Source: Prorocentrum cordatum (lineage: Eukaryota > Sar > Dinophyceae > Prorocentrales > Prorocentraceae). From it: a DNA stretch of 64,000 nucleotides. The stretch spans positions 635,501 through 699,500 of the forward strand of contig CAUYUJ010006557.1 in NCBI GenBank assembly GCA_963575745.1, in the 5' to 3' direction. The position numbers and the translations under genes are program-made. Positions 1-10,320 of the stretch are shown one piece after another (positions within the stretch are counted from its first letter, which is position 1; each line of letters begins with the position of its first letter). The notes below the pieces were generated by a model, which searched no databases, was not told where the DNA came from, and was given only the letters and a program-made list of their open reading frames with translations.

Positions 1-660
1 CCACAATATGCTAGCACGTGCCGCAAAAGCTTGCGAACACCGCGACGTGCCTGTGAGCGCCACGTGCATGTGCACATCACACACACCAGCAGATTGTCTA
101 CACACCCTGTGGTGAACTCCCTGGTTGGAAGACGTCACAATGGCATAACATAAGCATCCGAAGGCCGCGCGGATTTCTTGATATTTCTTGGATCTGCGCT
201 GGACACCCCCCTCTGGCGCGGGGAGCGCAACAAGGGTGGCGCTGGAGGCGCAGCCAAGGGTGTTTCAGCGCAGACCCAGCAAATCCGCACAGGCCTCCGA
301 CACTGTATGCTTGTGCTATTGTTTCTGCTTCGGCTTGTCTCTCTTCCCTTCTCCTTCTCCTTCTCATCTCTGCCCTTTGTGAGCGCGGGCATGTCCTTCA
401 CGCGCCGCGGCGTGCCTGTGAGCACCACGGTGTGCTGGCGACCGCCAGACGGCGCGCGAAACCGATCAGTGCCAATACCGAAAAATAATGCGACCGCCAT
501 TTGCATGAGCGACAACTTGAGTGTCAGCTCGGATGACATAAACTGTCAGTTTCTCAACGGGCGACGAGAAAGGAAGGGAGGGAGGCACGAGGGAGGACAA
601 CAGATGGAGCTGCGCCTTCTTTTTCAGAGATCAAGCCCGGGGCGGATGACGAGACAGCAT
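1..660. other. GC-rich DNA, no gene seen
   Basis: No supportable gene. The first 110 bases and about 400-440 contain loose copies of a GTGCCTGTGAGC-type motif that recurs at 865-1075. One inverted-repeat element lies at 155-305 and is listed separately. The open frames here are overlapping and show no family resemblance. Confidence 0.5.
155..305. mobile_element. Fold-back MITE, family F1 (GGTCCGCGCGGA ends), copy 1
   Basis: Both ends carry the family signature. The left side reads GGCCGCGCGGATTTC then TTGGATCTGCGCTGG. The right side reads CAGCGCAGACCCAGC then AAATCCGCACAGGCCT, roughly its inverse. The interior is GC-rich with the family core GGCGCTGGAGGCGC followed by AGCCAAGGG. Other copies are at 14441, 20485, 21456 and 40500, with halves at 13250 and 34034. 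No transposase is encoded, so this is a non-autonomous element. This copy has more mismatches than the 20485 copy. Confidence 0.7.
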
Positions 661-685
661 GCCGCACCTTGCCAGTACCACAAAT

Positions 686-843
686 AGAGGCCTCCTAGAC
701 GGGGCCAGAATAGATGGGGTCGGAGGACCGCGCCGCATCGCCGATACATCGGCGATGCATCGGCGATGCGAAGGCGATGCAACGGCGACGTCGGCGACAC
801 ATCGGCGACGTCGACGCGAAGCGAATCGGCTACGAGGCCTAGA
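686..843. mobile_element. Fold-back element, family F2 (GATGCATCGGCGATG), copy 1
   Basis: Starts with GAGGCCTCCTAGAC and AGATGGGGTCGGAGGAC, then repeated GCATCGGCGATGC palindromes, and ends with CGAGGCCT, the inverse of the start. The copies at 59574-59823 and 61230-61419 share the outer AGATGGGGTC and the inner CGCCGCATCGCCGATGCATC. This copy lacks the long right arm seen in the 59.6 kb copy. Confidence 0.65.
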
Positions 844-859
844 ACAATACCCTGCGATC

Positions 860-1075
860 GCCGCAATATGTTTGCGAGGACGGGCAGTGAGCCTGCGAAC
901 GCTACGGTGGTTGCAATCGCGACAGCGTGCCCGTGAGCACCGAGGGGTGCGAGCGCCACCACATGCCATGCACCTTTGAGCACTGCAAGTGCCCGCGAAC
1001 GCCACAGCATGCCCGTGGTCACCGCAAGGTGCACGCGACCAGCACGGTGGCGCCTGTGAGCGCGACGGGTGGAGG
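860..1075. repeat. Degenerate minisatellite, CCCGTGAGCACCG type
   Basis: Repeated short blocks of the form GCGAACGCCAC followed by GTGCCCGTGAGC, with a loose ~28-30 bp spacing. The same words occur at 1-110 and 400-440, suggesting one dispersed minisatellite interrupted by other elements. Confidence 0.5.
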
Positions 1076-1770
1076 GGCGGACTCCACCCGGTGCGATCGT
1101 TACTGTCGGGACGACGTATGACTCGGGTATGGGGGACACGGGCTGGCCTGACGGGGCCATCATGATAATAACGAGACCCAACCTGAAATTTGACGCGGGC
1201 TCCCGCTGCACACATCCCACGAAGACCGGACCGTCAAAATCCAGAATGCGCTCGTCAATGGGGGGAGGGGCGGCGAACCCCGAACACACGGACGTGACGG
1301 TTCCGATAAATCGGACACATCCTCTCTCCGTCGCGCCCGAAATTAATATTAATGAAAAAGCAACAACAATGCTCAACAACAAATGTTCGCCAAAACCGAC
1401 ACCGGCCGCTGTTGGGCTGGCGACTTTCTGTCTCAAATGGTCAACGCCCACCGCGGCACCGACAACGATCCCAAAACGGACAGGACGTACTGTCCATCCT
1501 CGTCCAATTCCTGTCCGTACTCATTTCGATCGCGCCGAACAAAAACAACAACAATTCTTCCTCCCGTCCTTTCGATGATCCTCAGGGCGCGTGCCAGCCC
1601 CAACGTGTGCTGGTCCACAGACGCCCGTTGGTACGACGCACGTGATGTAGATGAGGGCTGGCGCAGGCTGCGCGCCAGCGTCGGAACTGAACGGGGCAAC
1701 GCGCCGATTGGGCTAACGCACGTCCTGAAGGTCATCGTTCCTGGACCTCCGACGTCATGATTTTTCACAA
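1076..1770. other. Unassigned DNA
   Basis: No repeat or gene recognised. The overlapping open frames on both strands show no conserved motif. The segment CGGAACTGAACGGGGCAAC near 1681 resembles the end of the tandem duplication near 6177. Confidence 0.4.
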
Positions 1771-1771
1771 C

Positions 1772-1912
1772 GACGACCCCAAGAATCCTGGACCCCTTCC
1801 ACGGGACCGGCTTTTCATCCCGAATCGTTTTTTGACGGTCCCGAGGTCCGTCCGGTAAGGGCCCCTGGAGGAAAAACCTCCCGTCGTGATTTTTCCGCTA
1901 CGACAGGGGGTC
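1772..1912. repeat. Dispersed repeat R1, copy 1
   Basis: Shares several ordered blocks with 61713-61858: GGGACCGGCT, TCATCCCGA, TTGACGGTCCCG, AAAACCTCC and GTCGTGATTTT. Order and spacing are kept while the linkers differ, so these are diverged copies of one ~140 bp element. Function unknown. Confidence 0.7.
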
Positions 1913-1924
1913 TTGTTCTTTGTT

Positions 1925-2613
1925 CTGCAACGCCCGCATCGCTCCCGCACCTGGCAGCACGTAGCCCACCGGGCCCCCGGGCGCCGCGCGGCGGCGGGCG
2001 GCGGGCCTGAGCGCGCAGCGCCTTGAGCTTCCTCGTCACGAAAGCCGACGGGTTTCTCACCTGCACGGGGCCGCCCCGCGGGCGCCGGCGGGCGGGACAC
2101 TCCCCGAGCTGGGAGGATCTCGAAGTATACGCCTGACTACCTACCAGACCACCCCAGCCAAACCCGAAGACCCGAATGCTGGGTTTTCGGGGGGGGGCAC
2201 GGGCTTCGCATGCGTCTTTCAATGTTCCCCGGCCGCCCCGCGCTGGAAATGGAGGGCAAATCGGGGCCTTCGGGCGGGGTCGGGGCGGTTTGGTGGGCGG
2301 TGATCGCCAGGTCGCGCGTTCGGCCGACGAGCTCGGCGCAGTGGCGCCCCAGCTTCCCAACCTGTGGGGCGCTAGCGCGTCTGCGCGCCGAGTTTCTTCT
2401 CCGAAATCCCAGGCCCCTGAGCTGACCGAGCGACGTGGTGCACGCCTCGAGCACCTCCAGCCAGCTCCTCATCCTTCTCCTCGCCGTCCGCTTCGTGGGC
2501 GGGACGCAGATAACATCGCATGCCCGCCGCCCCACCCCCGAGAAGAGCGGGCTCGTGTCTCGGGGAAAACGCCAACCATGGTGCGTCTCTGCACCACAAC
2601 CTGCACCGAGCAC
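1925..2613 (-). CDS. Possible gene fragment with NPSAFVTR exon (copy 1)
   Basis: On the minus strand an open frame from 2613 encodes a helical-looking segment (residues WLEVLEACTTSLGQLRGLGF near 2460-2400, then QVGKLGRHCAELVGRTRDLA near 2360-2300). Downstream, at about 2066-2016 in another frame, is VQVRNPSAFVTRKLKAL. The NPSAFVTR core also occurs at 29.8 kb and 54.2 kb, on the same strand, with different flanking DNA. A CAG acceptor-like trinucleotide directly precedes the codons for VRNPSAF, so an intron between the two parts is plausible. The NPSAFV peptide is well supported as coding by its recurrence. The upstream segment is only a guess. No start or stop can be assigned, and the molecular function is unknown. 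Confidence 0.4.
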
Positions 2614-2622
2614 CTAGCCCAA

Positions 2623-2642
2623 CCCTAACCCCAACCCTAACA
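2623..2642. repeat. Short telomere-like CCCTAA tract
   Basis: CCCTAACCCC then AACCCTAACA: about three imperfect CCCTAA units. Too short to be a telomere; an interstitial trace or chance. Confidence 0.5.
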
Positions 2643-3330
2643 ATGCACCTCTAGCTTCCAGCCTGAACGAAATCCTGCACATAAGCCTGCTCCAAATCCT
2701 GACCATACCTCTACTCACAAGCTGCGTTGTCTGCGCGAGGTCATCCTCTACCTTGAGACAAAACACAATGTCAATCCTGGGGCCAGGAGGGAGGGGAGGA
2801 GCGCGCGGGCGCGTTTTGAAGAGACCACCTTGGGGAGCGCGAGGCCATCGCAAAACCTGCGATTTCAATACGACAACCGGCAACCGTAAAGAAACGCGTG
2901 ATGCTCAATCTCGACATCACACCTTTTCTTAGGACTTGTCGACCGAACGGTCAAGCTAGTCAATCGAGCACGACTTCGTGCTGTCTTGACCTGACAGATG
3001 ACGGGGGCCGTATAGCTGCAGAGGACAGTGTAAGGCGACCATCACCATATGCACGCACCGCCCCCGTCTTCGCACTGCTACTGTCCCCTAGCCGTGGGTC
3101 TAAAAAAACACAAACGATACATAGAGATAGAGAAGAAAGAGAGAGAGAGAGAGAGTGACAACGCGATACACGCGGAGGAGGAAGCGATGCGCCAAACAGA
3201 CATGCTGATGAGCGGTCACGGATAAACACTACAACAAGTTTAGGAAGCGAACACACATCATGAAACGCACACACACACAAACCACTCGATGAGCTCAACA
3301 AAACCCGTCCGCGACCTATGATGTTCTAAC
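2643..3330. other. Unassigned DNA with a short GA tract
   Basis: No gene recognised. A GA dinucleotide run lies at about 3138-3156 and a CA run near 3270-3281. Confidence 0.4.
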
Positions 3331-4110
3331 GAACTCGGTGTTCTCGCAAATTTCGCCATAACTCATTCTGCTTACGGGGTGGGGGGGAAGAGGGGGCACA
3401 ATAGGATCGACATGGCTCTTTTCAAGGACCCCCATCCTGCGGTTAGAGACCACGTAAGGCACTTGCCAGACTCCTCTGGGATTCGAAAGAGTCCAAGAGT
3501 CGAATGGGATCTCCACAGGGTTCCAATACATTTCTAATCAAATGCCGATACTCATTCAAAGGGATGCCAATCCGACTCCAATCGGATTCCTGTAAGACCC
3601 CCATGGGATTTGAATTATGACTCCATCGGATTCCGATCTAAATCTCCTGGGATCACATAGGATCCAATTAGCTAAGATCTCAATGGCACTGCAATAGATT
3701 GCCCGGAGAATTCTAGTAGAGCCCCACTCGGATTACAATCGGATTCCCTCATCGGGTATGCGATGCAAGTCTAGTACGGAGAGGGGGATTATGCCCGTCT
3801 ATTCCTTGGCAATCCCCAGGTGTCCTTACGAGCCCGCAGGAAACGAGGATGTCCTTCGGACGCCTACGGATCCCGCAGGATCCCTCAAAATCCCTTGCGT
3901 AGGACTTCCAATTGGAACTCTTGGAATGGTCGCGGGCTTTCTTCTGGTTCTTCAGGACTAGTCTTATGGTGTTGCAATTCGGGTTCCGTGGGTTGTCCTC
4001 AAGATCCCGATCGGACCCTAGTAAGGTTCCAAGATGATCACACCAATATCTCAATACAAGACATGTACCCCGTCGGTGCTAATCATCCAGCTGCGCTAGC
4101 CCCCCCAACA
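3330..4110. repeat. AT-richer degenerate repeat (CCAATCGGATTCC type)
   Basis: Clearly less GC-rich than its surroundings and full of variants of CCAATCGGATTCC, GGGATCNNATAGGATCC and GGGATTTGAATT spaced at tens of bases (for example near 3570, 3630, 3650 and 3730). A similar texture is seen at 45545-46030. No long frame with coding character. Confidence 0.5.
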
Positions 4111-4215
4111 CAAAATACCGATTTCTTTAAATAATAGTAGTGTGAGTGATAACCCTTGGGGGCTTGATTGCTTGTTCGGGCTACGCTCTCTCTTTGACAT
4201 CCCCCTCCTCTCCCC

Positions 4216-4600
4216 ACAAGTGTCATCCTCCTCCTCCTCCTCCTCCTAACCCTCCCCCTGCTCTCGCCTCCTCCTCCTCCTCCTCCTCTCGCCTCCTCCT
4301 CCTCCTCCTCCTCCTCCTCCTCCTCCTCACCCTCCTCCTCCTCCTCCTCCTCCTCCTCCTCACCCTCCTCCTCCTCCTCCTCCTCCTCCTCCTCCTCCTC
4401 CTCCTCCTCCTCCCCTCCTCCTCCTCCTCCTCCTCCTCCTCCTCCTCCTCCTCCTCCTCCTCCTCCTCCTCCTCAGGTGTTCTCCTCTCCCCCTCCCCCC
4501 CTCCTCTCTCCTCCTCCTGCCCCTCCTCTCCCCTCCTCCTCACCGTCCTCCTAAGTACCCTTCTTCCTCCATCTCCTCCTGCCCCTCCTCTCCCCACAGG
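4216..4600. repeat. CCT trinucleotide microsatellite
   Basis: Near-continuous (CCT)n interrupted by CACC and CCCC, a homopyrimidine tract of roughly 300 bp. Poly-Ser, poly-Leu and poly-Glu open frames on both strands are by-products. Confidence 0.95.
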
Positions 4601-4754
4601 TGTCTAGGGGTCTCCCAGTGTCTCTGGAGGTCTAGGTCTCCGCAGGGCCCCTGGAGGATCCCCAAACAACCTCCAGGGAGATGCCCACGAGCCAGGTCTC
4701 GAAACAATTTCGATCCACCCCAAAGATCATGGAACACCGAATCGAAACATTTGG

Positions 4755-4860
4755 GCTGCATCGGCACGGAATCGACATCGAATCGGAGCAGCTACGTCAG
4801 GATGCACAACAGCGACATGCAAGCATCGGGCCGCATCGAGCCGCTGGAAAACCGACATCC
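4755..4860. repeat. Dispersed repeat R2, copy 1
   Basis: Shares AGGATGCACAA, a GCAAGC word and a TCGGG word in the same order with 18030-18120, including an upstream GAATCGG. Diverged pair; function unknown. Confidence 0.5.
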
Positions 4861-4904
4861 AATCAGATCGATTGGATTAAAGTGGACCCCGTTCCTCCTC
4901 TCCG

Positions 4905-5095
4905 GGCGCGGCCAAGAGGGGGGCGTCCAAGAGGGGAGGGCGCAAATCATAGCCGGCGGCATGTGCGCGGCCCAGGGGGGGGGCCGGGAAGGCATTGAGA
5001 CAAGGAGAGGCGCCATGACATCTGGGGAGATATCATGGCCCCCGTCGTGATATCAGCCCCCCCCTAGTTATCGCGCCCCTCCTCGCCGCCCCCGA
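4905..5095. repeat. Dispersed repeat R3, copy 1
   Basis: Matches 32115-32312 over almost 200 bp: GGGCGCAAATCAT, ATGTGCGCGG, GAGGCGCCATGA, GATATCATGGCCCCCG, then a CCCCCTAGTTATC block. By eye about three quarters identical. The second copy differs by small indels, so neither frame is preserved and it is probably non-coding. Confidence 0.75.
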
Positions 5096-6030
5096 TCCTC
5101 TTCCTCCGAATCCGTTCGGAGAGGATGCCGCGACCCCTCCTGCCTGGGCTCGCTTCTGGCCCCGCGCCCGCCGTAGCGAGAAGCGGCTCGAGAAACGCCC
5201 GCCCCCCCCAAAAAAAAAACTGCGGAGACAACGAGCGACCACAACCACATCGACGACAGACCCTGGGGAACGTGTTGCGCATGCCAACATTCATTCTTTT
5301 TACCTCAGCGCGACGATCTAGGAGAAAGCTCAGCACACAGAAATGCCACGATCTAGGAGAAAGCTCAGCTAGGAGAAACCTCAGCACACAGAGGGGAAGA
5401 GGAGCAGAAGAGGGAGGAGAGGGAGGGGGGGAGAGCTGATACGAAACTGCCCCAGGTTCGTATCACCTAGCACTGTGCCTGCGCGGACATACCCAAGTGG
5501 CCTGATCAGCCGAACACCGAAACCAATTTCGTACTGGTTATGGTCGACGTGGCGTCCCAGGACGGCCGAACCGACCACGGCCACAACCCGAGTGCTCCTC
5601 AAGTCGAGGTCGGTGGGTCCACACCCCCGAGGGGCCCTCCCGAAAAATCCACTTGGCTGCGGTTGTGGTTCTTCGTTGTGCCCAGGACCCCGCCGTGGCG
5701 ACGAGTGCCTCAAGGAACGAGCCCCCAAACAGAAGGGCTTGACGACTTCTGCAGTCCCTCGACTCGCGCTGGAGCGGCAACGATTTGCTCCAAATGTCCT
5801 TGAACATGTGTTGGATTTACCTGGATTTCGCTGGATCTACCTCGATTCATCGGCACTTCCCTTCATCTGTCCGGCTTGATCCCTACAAGTCGCTTGGCGA
5901 AACACCATCAAACCCTCGAGGACGCCACACTTCCGCGACGAATATGCGAAGACCCTCCGACTTCGCCCTCCTCCTCCCCTCGGAGCCGGGCGTTGCCAGC
6001 TCCCCCCAGCCTCCGCAGCACCCCTCACGA
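5096..6030. other. Unassigned GC-rich DNA
   Basis: No gene recognised. Near 5700 the minus strand reads CTCGTCGCCACGGC, a word shared with the F5 elements at 17.6, 34.6 and 60.2 kb, so a diverged copy may lie at about 5620-5720. Confidence 0.4.
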
Positions 6031-6034
6031 GGGC

Positions 6035-6177
6035 CCGAGGCCCTTCAATACGACGCAGGCGGCGCAACGAGGGCCGACACGGGCCGCGCGCGATCGGCGG
6101 ATGTCCACCGAGGCCCTTCAATACGACGCAGGCGGCGCAACGAGGGCCGACACGGGCTGCGCGCGATCGGCGGAACC
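6035..6177. repeat. 73-bp tandem duplication
   Basis: Two almost identical units start at 6035 and 6108, each beginning CCGAGGCCCTTCAATACGAC and ending CGCGATCGGCGG. One clear substitution (GGGCC to GGGCT) separates them, so the duplication looks recent. Confidence 0.85.
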
Positions 6178-6185
6178 GAACGGGG

Positions 6186-6205
6186 CAACACACACACACA
6201 CACAT

Positions 6206-6236
<31 letters not shown>

Positions 6237-6247
6237 CACACACACTT
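6186..6247. repeat. CA microsatellite
   Basis: (CA)n with single interruptions, about 60 bp. Confidence 0.95.
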
Positions 6248-6284
6248 GGTCCATGAGGGCATTTTTTCCTCGCGGCCATACGGG

Positions 6285-6480
6285 CGTTACAGGCGCGGAG
6301 GGGGTGGGGGGACGGGAGGGGGCATAACGTAGCGTGCCCTCCCCAAAACTATGGCACTGGACGCGACGCGGCAGTGCCGGGGACGCACTGAGAGGAGGGG
6401 GGCGTTACGTAATGGGGGGGGAGGGGGGGGGGAAAGGGAGGGGGGGAGGAGAGGGGGCATAACGCGCATTATGGCCCAGA
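6285..6480. repeat. G-rich repeat with CATAACG blocks
   Basis: Three G-rich stretches each joined to CATAACGTA, CGTTACGTA or CATAACGCGC. The G runs (up to nine or more) could fold into quadruplexes. No gene. Confidence 0.6.
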
Positions 6481-6859
6481 GAGGAAAAAACATACCCTCT
6501 AACACAGGCCCTGAGGATCATCGACCCAGGTGCTCCAACCTGGAGCGACAAGCTGGGGGCACCTTGGGTCAGGGGCACGTTTCTAGCATCAAATCATGTC
6601 CCCCTACAGGCGAATTTTGGACGAAAACTCAAAACTACCCCAAACATAATCGAACATACACAGACCCAGGACATGCCGACAAAGAAATGCGGGCCACGGA
6701 ATGATCCTAGAACAAACGTGTGCCATAATGGCCAAACATGTTGTTGGAGCGTCACGCATACGTCATCAAGCACGGCTGTCTCAACCAGAAGTGCTCGAGC
6801 CCCGTTGCACACAGACCACAGCCGGGTCTCATGACATAACCTGGAGGGCGCACAGGTAT

Positions 6860-7020
6860 GCCAGGACGCTTCCTCCCTCTTCCTCCCCTCCTTCTTCCTC
6901 CCCACTTCCTCTTCCTCTTCCTCCCTTCCCTATCCCTCTTCCTCTTCCTCTTCCCCTTCCTCTTCCTCCCCTCCCTCTTCCTCCCCTTGGCACCTCCTCC
7001 CTCTTCCTCTTCCCCCCCTC
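6860..7020. repeat. TTCCTC-rich pyrimidine tract
   Basis: Irregular (TTCCTC)n homopyrimidine stretch of about 150 bp. Confidence 0.9.
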
Positions 7021-7950
7021 CCTTCTGCGGCCCAGAGCCCCGGCGTCCCCCCAACAGCCCAGAAGGGCCTCAGGGCCGAGCGAGGCGATGACGGACTTCG
7101 CGTGCACCTCTCGAGCGGGTGCGCTCGGCCACGGGCAGGACGGGGCACGAGAGAGGATCGGCAGGGACGGCAGCTGTGCCACCCGACGCCGCACACCGCG
7201 CCCCGCGAGGCGCGATCATCCTCGCGCCCTCGCGGCCTCACCCCGCACCCCCTTGAGCGGGGCAGCCCTCCAGAGCAGACCGCGACGCGCGAAGCGCGAG
7301 TGCCTTCGCGCGCCTGCGGGGGACCTCGAGCAGGGAGCAGGCGGGCCAAGCAGCTGAGGGCGGGAGACGTCTGAGGCAGCAGCGACGCAAGACCCCACCG
7401 GGACCGGGGCAAACAATAAGCTGGCCGACTGTGGCCCGACCCTCGTGGGGTGGAGTCCTCTGCCAAGAATCTGCCAACCCTCCTCCCTTGAAAGGCACCG
7501 CGACAGGCGAGGAAAGAGCAGCAGGAGGCGGATGAGGAGCCGACAGGACGAAGAGGATCAGATCGACGAGGCTGAGGACGATGAGACAGAGAAGCAGGAG
7601 CAGGGGCATGGACACGAAGAGCAGGGACAGGACGAGGATATGACGTTGGTTAGGAAGGGTCGACCAATCCCATTCAGCAGCAGCCAGACGCGCCACAGCG
7701 AAGGCAGGCGCTGTGGCATAGGCACGTGGCGAAGCCCAGAAATCGCAGCGCCTTTGCGTGATTCCCCGTGATGCCCCCATACTGTACGCATGTCCGCCGC
7801 CGTGCCTTCAGCACGCTGGGGCGTGCAATCCGCCACCGTGCCCCCGTGGCACGGGATGGAGTGCCCCCTGGGCCCCCTGGGCCCCCTCCTCGATCCCCTC
7901 GAGCCTCGGTCCTCGGTCCTGAAGATTCGTTCAGGGGCCCCGGACCGAAA
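7021..7950. other. Unassigned GC-rich DNA
   Basis: No gene recognised. From about 7490 to 7640 the plus strand could encode an acidic, Glu-Asp-Gln-rich segment, but no family resemblance or conserved flanks support it. Confidence 0.35.
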
Positions 7951-9390
7951 TTGTAAAGTCTTCCGGGGCTCCCGGGGTGCCCTGTGGGCTTCTCCGCATG
8001 CTGTCGCAGGACTCCTGAGGGCCAAGAGGGGCCCAAGACGGGCCAAGAGACCCCCGAGCACTCACCTAGACGGTCCGAGAGCGCCAAGACGCAAAAAGTG
8101 GCTCCAAGATGGCCCAACAAACCTTTGAGACGCCCCACGATAGCCCCTAACACCCTTCCCAAGAGGACCCCCCCCCCGAGATGCTCAAACCACATAGTTT
8201 CCGCGGGTGTTCTGTTTGGGGTTCTCCGCTTTTCGAGCCTCCGACGCTCCAGGACGCACCCAGACAAAAACAACCCAACCCGCCCGACGAGGGCCTGGGA
8301 GGCCGCCAAGGGAGACCCAAGGCGGCCCCAAGAGGGTCCCAAGACGGCCCCAGGAGGGCTCCAAGATGGGCTCAAGAGGGGGGACACGAACCGAAAATCC
8401 GAGCCCTCCGCCGCAAGAGGCCCGCAGGAGGCCCCAAGAGGCCCCCAAGTGTCCCCGAAGAGGCCCAAAAGGGGTCCCCCAGACCAGCCCCCAAGAGGCC
8501 TCCAAAGTGCCTCCAGGGTCCAGAGAGGCCACGACGAGATCCCAACGAACATCCAAGAGGCTTCAGACCCAGAACCCAGGCACGGTGGCGGGATGGGCCG
8601 AAAGCCATTCGATCCGCCGCCCCCTGTTGGCTGGCCACAGGGGTGCCCAGCGTGCTGAACGTCTTACGGCTTGGTTTTGGTCCTCTGCCAAACGAACCCT
8701 CCCTGGGGCTTGGGCCGATGCCGCCGGCCACCCGAAAGGCTGCGTTCGACACGGTTGCGAAGGTGTGTCCTAGTCCAGGTGGCTCCAAGATGGTTCAAAA
8801 GACGGCCAAGATGGCCCTCAAGTTCGCCGAAGATGGTCTAAGATGGCCTACGAGACGGCCCCAGCAAGTCCAAGGTTGCTCCAAGTTCGCCCAAGAAGCT
8901 TGCAAGACGGCCCAAGGCAGCCCCAGAGGCCTCCAAGAGCTCTCTCAAATGGCCACAAAAGCCTCGAAGAGGTACTCCAAGAGGGCCCGAAGAGGCCAAA
9001 CTCATTCGTCGTCCTTCGGTGTTTGAAAGGTTGTGGCACGTGCTTCTTTTCGGCCTTCCGACGGCCCAAGACGCCCTTAAGATCGCCCCAACATGGCCCT
9101 AACGGCCTCCAAGATGGCCCCGTGGCGGCCCAAGAGGCTCCCAAGACAGCTCAGAGGGCCCCAAGACAGCCCAAGAGGCCTCGAAGAGGCCCCGAAGATG
9201 GCCCCCAAGACGGCCTTGAAGCGCCCCAGGAGGGCCCCAAGTCGGTTCAGAGATGCATCCAAGACGGCCGAGGCGGCCCCGAACAAGTCCCCCAAGGCTC
9301 CCAAGAGGCCCAAGGAAGCCCTGAAGAGGCCTCCAAGAGGCCCCAAGGAGGCTCCCAGGAGACCCCAAGAGTGACCCAAGAGGGTTCCAA
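7950..9390 (+). repeat. Modular repeat M (CCAAGAGGCC filler with boxes A, B, C), block 1
   Basis: The filler is a degenerate 11-12 bp repeat of the form CCAAGAGGCCC / CCAAGACGGCC. Conserved islands sit inside it: box A at 8184-8255 (ends CTTTTCGAGCCTCCGACGCT), box B at 8381-8412 (ACGAACCGAAAATCCGAGCC), box C at 8531-8605 (GATCCCAACGAACATCC, then CACGGTGGCGGGATGGGCCG), and a second box A at 8997-9072. Order and orientation match the block at 22.8-23.4 kb. Multi-hundred-codon open frames on both strands follow from filler composition and are not called as genes. Confidence 0.85.
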
Positions 9391-9394
9391 GAGG

Positions 9395-9432
9395 CGTCCT
9401 CCTCCTCCTCCTCCTCCTCCTCCTCCTCCTCC
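9395..9432. repeat. CCT microsatellite at the end of module block 1
   Basis: (CCT)n of about 35 bp directly after the filler ends. Confidence 0.9.
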
Positions 9433-9690
9433 TACTCCCTTTCCCCCTTTCTCCTCATTCTCCCCTTCCTCACGTATTCCCCGAAAAGCTTCGACGTCAG
9501 CTGCGGGAGCACGTGGTTCGACAGCTCTAGCCCAACTTTCGTCCACAGAGGTCCTTTCAGAAGGGCAGTGGGCGGCGGTGATTCGCCATGGGCGTCTTCG
9601 AGCATGCATCGTACCCGTCTGGCGGGACCTCTGTAGTTTCAGACATCGCCAACACCTCCCGGCAGGACGTGCCCGATGAAGTCGCCCCCC
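9433..9690. other. Unassigned DNA
   Basis: No repeat or gene recognised; ends in a run of nine or more C at about 9687. Confidence 0.35.
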
Positions 9691-9719
9691 CCCCCCCGTG
9701 ACGCCCCAGAACGGGGCGC

Positions 9720-10025
9720 CCGCGAGGCGCCCACGCGCGGGCGCCGGGCGACACCTCAGCACACACCCGCCCACCGCACGAGGCGCACGCGGCCAAACCT
9801 CCGCACACCCACCGGGGGACACGAGGCACACACGACGCGCCCAGGGGCGGGCGCCGAGCGACACCTCGGCACGGCCACCGCCCACGAGGTGACCACGCGC
9901 GGGCACCACGGGACACTGCGGCACACCCGCCCAGCGCACGAGGCGCGCACGAGGCGCCCACGGGCGGGCACGTGCGGGCACCAAGCGAAACCTCGGCCCG
10001 CCCACCCAACGCGAGACGCTCACGG
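9720..10025. repeat. GC-rich minisatellite, ~45-65 bp unit
   Basis: About five variable-length units begin CACGAGGCGC or CACGAGGTGA (near 9776, 9821, 9884 and 9938) and contain CGGGCGCCGAGCGACACCTC variants followed by CACCCGCCCA. Unit length varies through internal deletions. Confidence 0.75.
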
Positions 10026-10084
10026 GTGCCGACCAGCTGGGCAACAGCCGCAAACTGGCCACACCCAAGCAACTGACTAGATTA

Positions 10085-10320
10085 AGCAGATCGTGCAAGA
10101 GAGCTCCAAGACGGCCTAAGGGAGTCCCCAAAGGGCCCGAGGGGGCCACTGGAGGATCCCTCCATGGTCGGAGAGGGCCCCATGAGGGCCCCAAGACAGG
10201 CTCGGCTCCCCATGACGGGCCAAGAGGGACCCAGGACGGCCGAATGGGCCCCCAGACGGGCCAAAGAAGACGCAGAAGGACTCCCTCAAGACGGTCCAAG
10301 AGGCCGCCGAGGTTTGAAAC
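10085..10320 (+). repeat. Inverted arm of the 384-bp tandem array
   Basis: Plus-orientation filler whose reverse complement matches 10495-10700 in order and detail: AGAAGACGCAGAAGGACTCC, GACGGGCCAAGAGGGACCC, GGATCCCTCCATGGTCGG. The pair makes a large imperfect palindrome with ~220 bp arms and a ~175 bp spacer. Confidence 0.8.

Noticed and set aside
2435-2617. Plus-strand frame with a signal-peptide-like start
   Set aside because: It overlaps the minus-strand candidate at 1925-2613, and its hydrophobic start can be explained by the reverse of Glu/Arg codons; no other support.
2623-2642. Telomere
   Set aside because: Only about three imperfect CCCTAA units, internal to the window.
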